Positions 16,938-25,105 of a DNA stretch of 34,498 nt are shown piece after piece. A program made the position numbers and the translations under genes. Origin of the DNA: an uncultured Saprospiraceae bacterium. GTDB taxonomy: Bacteria; Bacteroidota; Bacteroidia; Chitinophagales; Saprospiraceae. A model generated the notes under the pieces. That model saw only the letters and a list, made by a program, of their open reading frames with translations, ran no database searches and was not told the DNA's origin. Position 1 is the stretch's first letter, and each line of letters begins with the position of its first letter. Location of the stretch: assembly GCA_937944245.1 (NCBI GenBank), contig CALDYY010000107.1, positions 1-34,498 of the forward strand, given 5' to 3'.

Positions 16938-17784
16938 TGATATATAAAATTGGTTGATTTGCTTCCAGCGGATTTAGATTAAGTAGTTCTTTAATAGCAT
17001 CAAATAGTTGGGGTAGTGTTTTTGCAAAATGTGCAGGAAACATTAAAAAATGACAAATACTCACTACCAAAGGGTTAACCTCTTCCAATCCAATCCATTG
17101 CTTTACGCTTTTAACAGGGTAACGGCTAATGGTTTCTAATTGTTCCCAAATATTATCTGGTAATGTAGGATAATCTTTATCGGGGTTCAATGCGATAAAG
17201 GCTTGTATAGCTTCGTGTAAACCAGTATTGTAATAAGCCTCTGGTTGTACAAAACCTTTCATCAGATGTTGAGCGGAAAACATAATGACACCATCTTCTA
17301 CATAAATTTCGGAAGAGTGGAAATGTTTTGGAAACTGAGGGGAAGGAAATGTGTTGGGATAAATGATGACTTTTTCGAAACGCTCAAATAAATAATCTGG
17401 TAAACCAAAAGTAAGATGCACAGCATTGGCAGCTACTACTGCCTTAATGTCTTCGGGAACTTTTTCAATAACCATGCCTTTAAAATCATGCGCCATCAAA
17501 AAAAGAGACATCCGCTCTCGAAATCGCTTTTTGCCCTCTATGGAAAGTCCTTGATAAAATTTGGATTGCTGATTAATTAAATGCCGAATCGGTTGGTCTA
17601 GCTCTTGAGGAAACTTGTTGTAGTACCACCAATTAATTTGTGGACTTAATACATACACGGTTGCCAATATCAGTACAAATGGAATGGATAGTCTAAAATA
17701 GAAGCTACTATCGTTCATAAATCCCCAATAAATAAGCAAAACACTAATAGCTGCTAGTATGGTAATGATGATTCTGCTGAGCAT
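16924..17784 (-). CDS. MtfA-like zinc-peptidase family protein with altered active site
   Basis: A 286-residue protein with two N-terminal membrane helices (about 4-22 and 30-48) and a domain resembling MtfA / DUF980 peptidases: FKGMVIEKVPEDIKAVVAANAVHLTFG, then VIIYPNTFPSPQF, GVIMFSAQHLMKG, and TGLHEAIQAF. In active MtfA the last segment carries HEXXH; here it reads H190-E-A-I-Q194, so the second zinc-binding histidine is glutamine. Either the protein has lost peptidase activity or uses a changed metal site. E. coli MtfA binds Mlc and is a soluble aminopeptidase, whereas this one is membrane-bound. It sits 13 bases after the PorE-like gene and overlaps the DUF3089 gene. Confidence 0.78.
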   Translation of the reverse strand: MLSRIIITILAAISVLLIYWGFMNDSSFYFRLSIPFVLILATVYVLSPQINWWYYNKFPQELDQPIRHLINQQSKFYQGLSIEGKKRFRERMSLFLMAHDFKGMVIEKVPEDIKAVVAANAVHLTFGLPDYLFERFEKVIIYPNTFPSPQFPKHFHSSEIYVEDGVIMFSAQHLMKGFVQPEAYYNTGLHEAIQAFIALNPDKDYPTLPDNIWEQLETISRYPVKSVKQWIGLEEVNPLVVSICHFLMFPAHFAKTLPQLFDAIKELLNLNPLEANQPILYINDSY

Positions 17785-17797
17785 TAGAACTTATTTT

Positions 17798-19732
17798 TTA
17801 TTCCTTAATCACTTCAAATTCGGTTCGACGATTATTACGCCTTCCTACCTCTGTTTCATTACTATCAATCGGTTGGGTTTCTCCAAAACCTTTGTAGCGC
17901 AGTCGCTGTGCAGCAATTCCTTTTTGGACTAAAAAATCGTACACAGATTTTGCTCTAGCTTGGCTTAATATCAAATTATCCTGCTCATTACCAACGTCAT
18001 CAGTATGTCCGTTAATCTGTATGCTGAGTTGTTTTTGTGTGGATAACAACAGATACAGTTGCTCTAATTCAACTAGCGAAGTCGGCAGCAACTCTGCTGA
18101 ATTGCTTTCAAAAAAAATATTTTTTAACACCACAGGTCTGCGCACTATGATTTCTGCCTTTTCCAAAGGAATAGGATAAAGCAACACTTCTAGCTCAAAA
18201 GGTTCATCTAAGGAGGAACTTTGTGTTAAAGCAAAATACTCAGAATAAAATAGATAGCCACTGCTATTTATGTTGAGCGAAAAATCGTAACCAATAGGCA
18301 GCACAACTAGAAACTCACCTTCGGCATCTGTTTTAGTCGAAAGATGAGTTTGTGCAGTCTTTAAGTTCACAAACGAGGCTTGTGCATTTGGAATCGCTTT
18401 TTTGGTATTACCATCTTTTATGATGGCGCGAACATAGGTAACAGGTGTTGGCTGGATGTGCTTCGGCAGGTCAAAATAGAAAATATCTGTTCCTTTACCA
18501 TCTCTTTGGCTGCTAGTGAAGTAAGCCGTTGTGCCATCCAATGTTACCACAATTGCTCCTTCATCTGCTTTCGTGTTGATAGGGTAGCCCAAATTTACAG
18601 GTTTACTCCAACTACCGTCCGCTTGTAATTGGCTTTTGTATAAATCAAATCCTCCCATACCAGGATTGCCTTTTGACATAAAGTACAGGGTTTCGCCATC
18701 AGGGTGCAAAAAGGGGGATTCATCGTCTTCTATTGTATTAATAGGCGCACCAAGATTTTTGGCATTGCTCCAAGTGCCATCCATTTGCCGATAGCTTACC
18801 CATATATCACTACCGCCCAATCCACCAGGACGATTACTTTCAAAGAAGAGCATTTTTCCATCGTTGGATAAACTGGGTTGTCGTTCGCGGTAGCTAGTAT
18901 TGATAGCTGCTCCCATATTTATGGGAGGTAAAAAATTTCCCTCTCGCCATTCTGAAATGTAGAGATCGTAACCACCTTTTGTATCGGCACGCCCGCTTGC
19001 ACCAAATATCCATGTTTTGCTATCGGCAGAAATGGTAAGTGAACCTTCATTTTGAGGAGTATTGATCGGTGTAATAGGTTGAGCCATTTGCCATTCATTA
19101 TTGATTTTTTCGCTGAGGTAAAAATCTTCTTGACCGTTAATTCTTCTAGTAAAGACCAATTTTTTTTGATCAGCAGAAATGTAAGGTAAGTATTCTAGTT
19201 CCTCTGTATTAATGATGCCATAGGGCATGGGCTGTGGTTCAAAGCGAAGTGGATTTTTTATGGCTTCGGCGGCAAATTGAGCATTGTCCAAGTATCGCTC
19301 TGCCTGTTTAATGAGTTGTGGACTGCGAGGATTAGTTTGCAAAAACCGATTGGAATAATCAATAGTTGATTCAAAATCATCTAACTTCCAAGTAGTTACT
19401 GCCAGTTGATAAAATACATTAGGGTAGTAATTGGCATCTAACTCAACAACTTTTAAATAACTTGCTTTTGCTGCGGGCAAATCTTCCAATTCATACAGCA
19501 CTTGCGCTTTCAAGACATGGGCATCAATAAAATCAGGAACTTTGGATAGTAATTTGTTTAATTGTACGAGCGATTGGTCGAATTGAGTGGCTCTAGCACT
19601 TGCCTTTGCTTTGTCTAATAACTTAACTTGACCTTTTTTTGCTGATTGTAAGGTAATATATTGCTGACTAAAACTGGTTTGAACAGTTAAAAGCAGTAGG
19701 TAAAAAAGGACGATAATATGGTATCTATTCAT
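17798..19732 (-). CDS. PorE-like protein: TPR, PD40 propeller, CarboxypepD-like and OmpA domains
   Basis: With the start at 19732 (MNRYHIIVLFYLLLLTVQTS) the protein is 644 residues with a signal peptide; the 19822 start adds 30 residues before the signal and is rejected. Order: TPR helices (about 30-150), a PD40 beta-propeller (about 170-410, repeats such as ADQKKLVFTRR, NDGKMLFFESNRPGG, PDGETLYFMS), a carboxypeptidase-regulatory-like domain (about 425-505), and an OmpA peptidoglycan-binding domain (about 530-640, NGHTDDVGNEQDN and GRRNNRRTEF). This is the arrangement of PorE of the type IX secretion and gliding apparatus. It has no lipobox. It may be a paralogue rather than the true PorE. 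It heads an operon with the MtfA-like and DUF3089 genes. Confidence 0.85.
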   Translation of the reverse strand: MNRYHIIVLFYLLLLTVQTSFSQQYITLQSAKKGQVKLLDKAKASARATQFDQSLVQLNKLLSKVPDFIDAHVLKAQVLYELEDLPAAKASYLKVVELDANYYPNVFYQLAVTTWKLDDFESTIDYSNRFLQTNPRSPQLIKQAERYLDNAQFAAEAIKNPLRFEPQPMPYGIINTEELEYLPYISADQKKLVFTRRINGQEDFYLSEKINNEWQMAQPITPINTPQNEGSLTISADSKTWIFGASGRADTKGGYDLYISEWREGNFLPPINMGAAINTSYRERQPSLSNDGKMLFFESNRPGGLGGSDIWVSYRQMDGTWSNAKNLGAPINTIEDDESPFLHPDGETLYFMSKGNPGMGGFDLYKSQLQADGSWSKPVNLGYPINTKADEGAIVVTLDGTTAYFTSSQRDGKGTDIFYFDLPKHIQPTPVTYVRAIIKDGNTKKAIPNAQASFVNLKTAQTHLSTKTDAEGEFLVVLPIGYDFSLNINSSGYLFYSEYFALTQSSSLDEPFELEVLLYPIPLEKAEIIVRRPVVLKNIFFESNSAELLPTSLVELEQLYLLLSTQKQLSIQINGHTDDVGNEQDNLILSQARAKSVYDFLVQKGIAAQRLRYKGFGETQPIDSNETEVGRRNNRRTEFEVIKE

Positions 19733-19922
19733 ATTAATAAAACGATGTAACATTTGGTAAGTTGCTGAAATGGAGTGAAAAACTACTGAGTTGACCCTTT
19801 TATTGCCTTTTGTATAATGCAAATATTAACCATTCGCTACAATTTTTACAGAAATAGTTATTTCTAACTCGGTTCAATGCGCAGTTTTTTGTAAAAAAAG
19901 ATTTTTTTCTTATTTAACAATC

Positions 19923-19936
19923 TTGAATTAATCTAA
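19923..19936. promoter_or_regulatory. Candidate iron-responsive operator upstream of feoA
   Basis: TTGAATTAATCTAA is an imperfect palindrome (10 of 14 positions symmetric) whose right half TCTAAAT also occurs in the operator in front of the heme-uptake operon (27186-27200). A Fur- or DtxR-type repressor site is inferred from the position before feoA; the regulator is not in this window. Confidence 0.4.
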
Positions 19937-19970
19937 ATAAGCATAGAATGTGTTATGTTTGCATTAATCT

Positions 19971-20001
19971 ATTGTTAAATGATGAAAGTCATTTAATTTT
20001 G
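19971..20001 (+). promoter_or_regulatory. Candidate feoAB promoter
   Basis: ATTG (19971-19974), a 19-base spacer and TAATTTTG (19994-20001) fit the Bacteroidota -33/-7 layout with one mismatch in the -33. A second -7 match, TAAATTTG at 20015-20022, lies nearer the start codon but has no -33 partner. Confidence 0.45.
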
Positions 20002-20049
20002 ATTAGCATAAAACTAAATTTGTAAGGCAATTAACTAAGCATAAAAACA

Positions 20050-20286
20050 ATGATTCAATCCGTTAAGAAAAGTATTTGCCAACTAGCTCCAAAGCAAGGA
20101 GGAGTAGTACAGTCGTTCTCTAATGACCAAGTAGGTAGTAAATTGATGACAATGGGAATGCTTCCAGGGACATCGGTTGAATTAGTGCGTTATGCGCCTT
20201 TCAATGGGGGGTGCTACATCAAAGCGGGTAAACATTATCTCGCATTGCGACGAGATGAAGCACAATGTATTTTATTGGAGGGATGA
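20050..20286 (+). CDS. feoA: Ferrous iron transport accessory protein FeoA
   Basis: The 78-residue protein is a single SH3-like FeoA domain: SICQLAPKQGGVVQSF, then KLMTMGMLPGTSVELVRYAP and GCYIKAGKHYLALRRDEA. FeoA is a small cytoplasmic protein that binds or regulates the FeoB permease. The stop codon overlaps the feoB start codon (ATGA at 20283-20286), showing translational coupling. Unlike many Bacteroidota, FeoA is not fused to FeoB here. Confidence 0.95.
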   Translation: MIQSVKKSICQLAPKQGGVVQSFSNDQVGSKLMTMGMLPGTSVELVRYAPFNGGCYIKAGKHYLALRRDEAQCILLEG

Positions 20287-22406
20287 CAGCAACAAAATTA
20301 ATGAAAGTAGCATTGTTGGGTAATCCTAACAGTGGAAAATCAACGCTATTCAATCAACTTACGGGATTAAGGCAGAAAGTAGGCAATTTTCCAGGTGTTA
20401 CCGTAGAGAAAAAATCAGGGAAATTTGTTTTGCAAGACCTTGAAATTGAGTTAATTGATTTTCCGGGTGCATATAGTCTTTATCCTACATCAAAAGATGA
20501 GCGAGTGGTTGTGGAATCGCTCTGCAATCCTGAAGATGAGAATTATCCCGACGCTGTAATTTACGTAGCCGATGCTACAAACCTAGAGAAGCAGCTACTT
20601 TTTTTTCATCAACTTCGAGATTTAGGATTTCCTATCGTGCTGGTGCTTAGTATGTTAGATATTGCCATGCGCGATGGTTTGGATGTGAATATAGGGCTTT
20701 TAGAAAAAGAGTTAGGCGTTAGGATAATTGCCATCAATGGGCGTAGTGGGGAGCAAACTGATGCGTTAAAAAAACTTTTTTATCAGGAACTGTATCAAGC
20801 AAATGCGCCAAGTACACCCAGATTAGCATATCAGTTTTCCCAAGTTGAAAATGCAGTGGCACAGCAAATTCAAGAAATTTTCCCCAAGATTAATCACTAT
20901 CATGCTTTGCTTTTGGCACACCATTACAAATGGTTATCTCGACTAACTACTGAGCAAAAAAATAAAATTGAAGCCATCAATCAGCAACATGGTTTCGTGG
21001 ATTTGAAATTCCAAATTCGTGAAACCATGCAACGTTTTGACCGCTTTGCTCCAATACTGCCTAAAATATTAAAAATAAGTGGCGGAGAACGCAGTAGCAA
21101 TACCGAATGGCTGGATAGGTTTTTAACCCATCGCCTGTGGGGGGTTGTTTTTTTCTTTTTGATTATGTTGCTTACATTTCAAGCAATTTATACTTGGGCA
21201 AGCTACCCAATGGATTGGATTGAATGGGTTTTCGCATGGTCGAGTAATCAACTTAAGTTGTTGCTTCCTGATGCTTGGTTTGCTGATTTGTTAACAGAAG
21301 GTATTCTAGCCGGTCTAGGAGGTGTTCTTGTTTTTATTCCTCAAATTGCCATTCTATTTTTTCTGATTTCCATTTTGGAAGAAGTTGGCTACATGGCACG
21401 CGCTGTTTTTCTTTTTGACCGCTTGATGCAACGCTTTGGTTTAAATGGAAGAAGCATTGTGGCGCTTATATCAGGTGGTGCTTGTGCTATACCTGCCATC
21501 ATGTCCACACGAACCATAGCTAATCCCAAAGAACGGCTCATTACTATTTTGGTAACACCGCTCATTAGCTGCTCTGCTCGTATTCCTGTTTATACTGTAT
21601 TGATTGGGTTTGTTGTACCTGCAATCACTGTTGGTGGTATTTTCAATGCACAAGGCTTAGTGTTTATGGGTTTGTATGTGTTGGGGATTTTATCTGCACT
21701 CATTTCGGCGTTGGTGTTTAAGTACGTGTTGAAGACAGAAGGATACAGTTTCTTAATGCTAGAGTTGCCAGAGTATCGAATGCCTGTTTTTAAAAATGTG
21801 TTGCTTACTGTTTGGGAAAAAGTGAAATCATTCATATTAGAAGCGGGAAAAGTGATTATGCTTATTTCCATTGTGCTTTGGTTTTTGGCAAGCTATGGAC
21901 CTCCTCGCCAAATGGAACAGGCTAGAGCGGAAGCATTGTCTTTGGCGGCGGCAGAAAATATGGATGATGATGCCACACAGGATTTGGTGGCTGCTCGGCA
22001 AATAGAAACTTCTTTTGCGGGTTATCTTGGTAAATTCATTGAACCTGTCATTCAACCACTTGGCTTTGATTGGAAAATTGGTATTGCGCTTATTACTTCC
22101 TTTGCGGCGCGCGAAGTCTTTGTAGGAACAATGGCAACTATTTATAGTATTGGCAGCTCAGATGATGAATATTCTATTCGAGACCGAATGGCAAAAGAGC
22201 GCAATCCAATCACAGGAGAGCCTATTTATACGCTTGGGACTTCCCTTGCCTTGTTGCTATTCTATGTTTTTGCCATGCAGTGTATGAGCACTTTGGCAGT
22301 CGTGAGAAAGGAAACAGGCACTTGGAAGTGGCCAGCCATTCAATTTTTTTATATGACTGCAATGGCTTATATAAGTGCATTACTGGCTTACCAGTTTTTG
22401 GGATAG
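20283..22406 (+). CDS. feoB: Ferrous iron permease FeoB
   Basis: From the coupled start at 20283 (MTATKLMKVALLGNPNSGKS) the protein is 707 residues. The N-terminal G domain has G1 GNPNSGKS (13-20), G2 threonine 40 and G3 DFPG (59-62). The G4 position, normally NxxD, reads SMLD (123-126), an asparagine-to-serine change. The membrane part contains the two gate motifs GGACAIPAIMSTRT and SCSARIPVYT with conserved cysteines, separated by the usual helices. It imports Fe2+ across the inner membrane. FeoC is absent. Starting at 20265 would place six extra residues and lose the ATGA coupling. Confidence 0.96.
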   Translation: MTATKLMKVALLGNPNSGKSTLFNQLTGLRQKVGNFPGVTVEKKSGKFVLQDLEIELIDFPGAYSLYPTSKDERVVVESLCNPEDENYPDAVIYVADATNLEKQLLFFHQLRDLGFPIVLVLSMLDIAMRDGLDVNIGLLEKELGVRIIAINGRSGEQTDALKKLFYQELYQANAPSTPRLAYQFSQVENAVAQQIQEIFPKINHYHALLLAHHYKWLSRLTTEQKNKIEAINQQHGFVDLKFQIRETMQRFDRFAPILPKILKISGGERSSNTEWLDRFLTHRLWGVVFFFLIMLLTFQAIYTWASYPMDWIEWVFAWSSNQLKLLLPDAWFADLLTEGILAGLGGVLVFIPQIAILFFLISILEEVGYMARAVFLFDRLMQRFGLNGRSIVALISGGACAIPAIMSTRTIANPKERLITILVTPLISCSARIPVYTVLIGFVVPAITVGGIFNAQGLVFMGLYVLGILSALISALVFKYVLKTEGYSFLMLELPEYRMPVFKNVLLTVWEKVKSFILEAGKVIMLISIVLWFLASYGPPRQMEQARAEALSLAAAENMDDDATQDLVAARQIETSFAGYLGKFIEPVIQPLGFDWKIGIALITSFAAREVFVGTMATIYSIGSSDDEYSIRDRMAKERNPITGEPIYTLGTSLALLLFYVFAMQCMSTLAVVRKETGTWKWPAIQFFYMTAMAYISALLAYQFLG

Positions 22407-22425
22407 GCTCTTTTTTTGCTCCAAA

Positions 22426-23529
22426 TCAAGAAATACTACCGGTCCATTTTTGAACAATTTTAAATTCACTAAGATACGATTTTGCTACAACACGAAGCAC
22501 TGTGTAAACAGGTACTGCTAGAACCATACCCATGATGCCTGCCACTTGTGAACCCATAAGGATAACAATAAATATTTCTAAAGGATGTGCCAATACACTA
22601 GTTGAAAAAATGTAAGGTTGAAGAAAGAAGTTATCCACCATTTGTACGGCTAAGAAAACAATTCCTATTTTGATGATTAGTGGTAGCAGCACAGTGTAAA
22701 AATCTACCTCTAAATTGGAGGAAATAGCAATAAAAATGCCAAAAACTGCTCCAATAATGGGTCCTAAATAAGGAACGAGATTGATAATAGCTGCAAAAAA
22801 ACCAATTAATAAGGCATATTTTATGCCTAGTAAAGAGAGTGCAATGGTAACAAAAGTGGTGATAATCGTAATTTGTAGGGCGATTCCCGCAAAATAGCGC
22901 GTCAGTAGTCGAGAAATACTGTTGATAATGTTAGTAGTTTCCGTTTCATATTGGCTGGGTGCGGCAGCTAGTATGGCTTCTGTGAATAAATCTTTGTCCT
23001 TCAAGAAGAAAAAAGCAATAAAAATGACTGCAAAAATGGAAACAAACACAGACCCCAAAGTAGAAAATAAGTTATTTAAAGTTTTACCTACGTCTTGAAG
23101 TTTAAACCAGTTAGCAAAAGCATTTCTAATTTGTTCTTCCAGTTGTGTCAACGAAATAGTGGGGGAATCAATTCGCTCCAGCAGACTATTAATAGAGGCA
23201 ATAGGCTCATCAAAGGAAGCAACTACCCTTCGATAGTCAATTGTAGAAAAGTTATCCAACTGATCAATCATCATCGGGACAAACAAGGCTACAACCAGAA
23301 CGGCAATCAATAAAAAGAAGACTAATGTGATAGCTGCAGCCGCAGTGGCACCTATTTGGAATTTTCCTATTTTGATACGTTCCTCCAAAAATCTTGTAGT
23401 TGGTCGCCCTGCTAATGATACTATCCATGCTACAAGAATGTAAGCTACAATACCTCGAAAGTAGTACAATAAACCTACTCCTACTAACCCGCCAATAATG
23501 ATAGCAATGGTACTTTTTTTGATTTTCAT
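22426..23529 (-). CDS. AI-2E family transporter
   Basis: A 367-residue membrane protein of the AI-2 exporter (YdiK/PerM/TqsA) superfamily: opening helix pair, a soluble middle stretch (about 105-170), then PYLGPIIGAVFGIFIAI, LQPYIFSTSVLAHPLEIFIVIL and GIMGMVLAVPVYTVLRV, the conserved second half of the family. Members include proton or sodium antiporters and the TqsA protein; the cargo here is unknown. The start at 23529 (MKIKKSTIAIIIGG) is chosen over 23610, because the longer form adds 27 residues that lie inside an inverted repeat and look non-coding. Convergent with feoB, 19 bases apart. Confidence 0.9.
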   Translation of the reverse strand: MKIKKSTIAIIIGGLVGVGLLYYFRGIVAYILVAWIVSLAGRPTTRFLEERIKIGKFQIGATAAAAITLVFFLLIAVLVVALFVPMMIDQLDNFSTIDYRRVVASFDEPIASINSLLERIDSPTISLTQLEEQIRNAFANWFKLQDVGKTLNNLFSTLGSVFVSIFAVIFIAFFFLKDKDLFTEAILAAAPSQYETETTNIINSISRLLTRYFAGIALQITIITTFVTIALSLLGIKYALLIGFFAAIINLVPYLGPIIGAVFGIFIAISSNLEVDFYTVLLPLIIKIGIVFLAVQMVDNFFLQPYIFSTSVLAHPLEIFIVILMGSQVAGIMGMVLAVPVYTVLRVVAKSYLSEFKIVQKWTGSIS

Positions 23530-23929
23530 GTTGATTGTTACTTTCTTTTTAATTAGAGCTTGTTTAAAAATTTTCTTTATTTGAAAATCAATAGTTGGTG
23601 GTTCTGACAATAGGAAGGCGAGGGAATTTAACGGGCTAAACGACTAAGTCTTACTGAAGTCAGGTTCATAAAATATTGGTTTTCAGCAATTAAAAATTTA
23701 AACATGCTCTTAAAGCTACGCAAAGTTAGCCTTTATTCTTTTATCTACATTAAGTTACTAAAAATCAGTTTAATTTCCAAGTCCCTTATCAAATAGGAGA
23801 GGTCTTTTTTGTCAACATAGATTAGAACAGTAAACTTCCTATCTTCTGTGGTCTGAGCATCAACAAAAAGTTAACCTAATGTTGTTATTGCAAACAAAAT
23901 AAAGAAATTGCAGTATCTATGCAGTTAGA
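23530..23929. other. Intergenic region between the AI-2E and tgt genes
   Basis: This 400-base stretch contains no convincing gene. It holds the inverted-repeat pair at 23555-23712, and on the minus strand TAACTTTG (23721-23728), a -7-like element that could serve the AI-2E gene with a leader of about 190 bases. No -33 partner or RNA fold was recognised. Confidence 0.5.
23555..23712. repeat. Inverted repeat pair, possible MITE-like element
   Basis: AGAGCTTGTTTAAA at 23555-23568 is matched by its inverted copy (AGAGCATGTTTAAA on the minus strand) ending at 23711: 13 of 14 bases agree. The enclosed segment is about 158 bases, non-coding and AT-rich. No clear target-site duplication was identified, so the MITE reading is tentative. 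Confidence 0.4.
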
Positions 23930-25060
23930 ATGAAATTTACGCTTCAACATATTGATTCAACTTCGAGTGCGCGTGCTGGACAGATGGAAACAGCGCATGG
24001 CATTATAGAAACACCTATCTTCATGCCTGTTGGTACTGCAGGTACGGTAAAAGGCGTGCATCAACATGAATTAGAGGCAGAGGTGCAGGCACAAATTATA
24101 TTGGGTAATACTTATCATTTATTTCTTCGTCCAGGCATAGATATTTTATCTGCTGCCGGAGGATTACATCAGTTTAATGGATGGCAAAAACCAATTTTGA
24201 CGGATAGTGGTGGTTATCAGGTATATTCTCTAAGTGGGATGCGCAAAATAACTGAACAAGGGGCTACTTTTCAATCGCATATTGATGGCTCAAAGCATCT
24301 TTTTACGCCAGAAAATGTGATGGATATTCAACGCATCATAGGTGCAGACATCATTATGGCGTTTGATGAATGCCCTCCCTATCCCAGTGAATACGCCTAT
24401 GCCAAGCAATCTATGGAATTAACGCACCGTTGGTTGAAGCGTTGTTGCGAGCGTTTCGATCAAACGCAAGGGCATTATGGCTATGCTCAAACCCTATTTC
24501 CGATTGTGCAAGGAAGCACCTATCGCAACCTTCGGCAGCAATCAGCAGAAGCTATTGCTGCTTTTGAGCGAGAAGGAAACGCTATTGGTGGGCTTTCCGT
24601 AGGTGAACCAGCAGAGGCGATGTACGAAACAACAGATTTGGTATGCAATATATTACCAAAAAATAAACCACGCTATTTAATGGGGGTAGGCACACCTGCC
24701 AATATTTTGGAGTGTATTGGATTAGGTATTGACATGTTTGATTGTGTGTTGCCTAGTCGCAATGCGCGTCATGGCGTACTTTACACCTCAGAAGGTATTA
24801 TCAATATGAAAAATGCTAAGTGGAAAGACGATTTCAGCCCAATTGATGCTAATAGCACTACTAAAACAAGCCAAATCTATTCAAAAGCCTATTTGCATCA
24901 TTTAATAAGATGTAAAGAGTTGTTAGGAATGCAGATTGCAACGTTGCACAATTTAGGTTTTTACTTGTGGCTCGTCAAGCAAGCGCGACAACACATCATC
25001 GCAGGAAATTATGCCAACTGGAAAAATAATATGTTGCCTAGATTAGAAACTAAGCTATAA
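23930..25060 (+). CDS. tgt: tRNA-guanine transglycosylase without the zinc cysteines
   Basis: The 376-residue enzyme exchanges guanine 34 of GU(N) tRNAs for preQ1 in queuosine biosynthesis. TDSGGYQVYSL (catalytic D92), MAFDECPPYP, and GIDMFDCVLPSRNARHG (nucleophile D268) are intact. In the C-terminal part, where most bacterial Tgt has CxCxxC and a histidine binding zinc, residues 302-320 read FSPIDANSTTKTSQIYSKA with no cysteine, although the later HNL histidine (340) remains. The substrate loop also has QGS in place of QGG (195-197). I believe both changes are shared by other Bacteroidota, so the enzyme is probably active. It heads a two-gene run with the LptF/LptG gene. Confidence 0.95.
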   Translation: MKFTLQHIDSTSSARAGQMETAHGIIETPIFMPVGTAGTVKGVHQHELEAEVQAQIILGNTYHLFLRPGIDILSAAGGLHQFNGWQKPILTDSGGYQVYSLSGMRKITEQGATFQSHIDGSKHLFTPENVMDIQRIIGADIIMAFDECPPYPSEYAYAKQSMELTHRWLKRCCERFDQTQGHYGYAQTLFPIVQGSTYRNLRQQSAEAIAAFEREGNAIGGLSVGEPAEAMYETTDLVCNILPKNKPRYLMGVGTPANILECIGLGIDMFDCVLPSRNARHGVLYTSEGIINMKNAKWKDDFSPIDANSTTKTSQIYSKAYLHHLIRCKELLGMQIATLHNLGFYLWLVKQARQHIIAGNYANWKNNMLPRLETKL

Positions 25061-25105
25061 CAAAAATTTATCAAAGAAGTTATCATCAGCAATTGAGTTT
25101 GATTT

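Larger units (their letters stand above)
19733..20049. other. Divergent regulatory region between the PorE-like operon and feoAB
   Basis: This 317-base AT-rich stretch holds no gene. On the minus strand it contains TAATATTTG (19820-19828), close to a -7 element, for the PorE-like operon. On the plus side it holds the candidate iron operator at 19923-19936 and several TAnnTTTG matches (19954-19961, 19994-20001, 20015-20022) before feoA. Confidence 0.6.

Noticed and set aside
19733-19822. Longer N-terminus of the PorE-like protein
   Set aside because: The signal peptide begins at 19732, so 30 residues ahead of it would be unusual, and a -7-like motif lies in that region.
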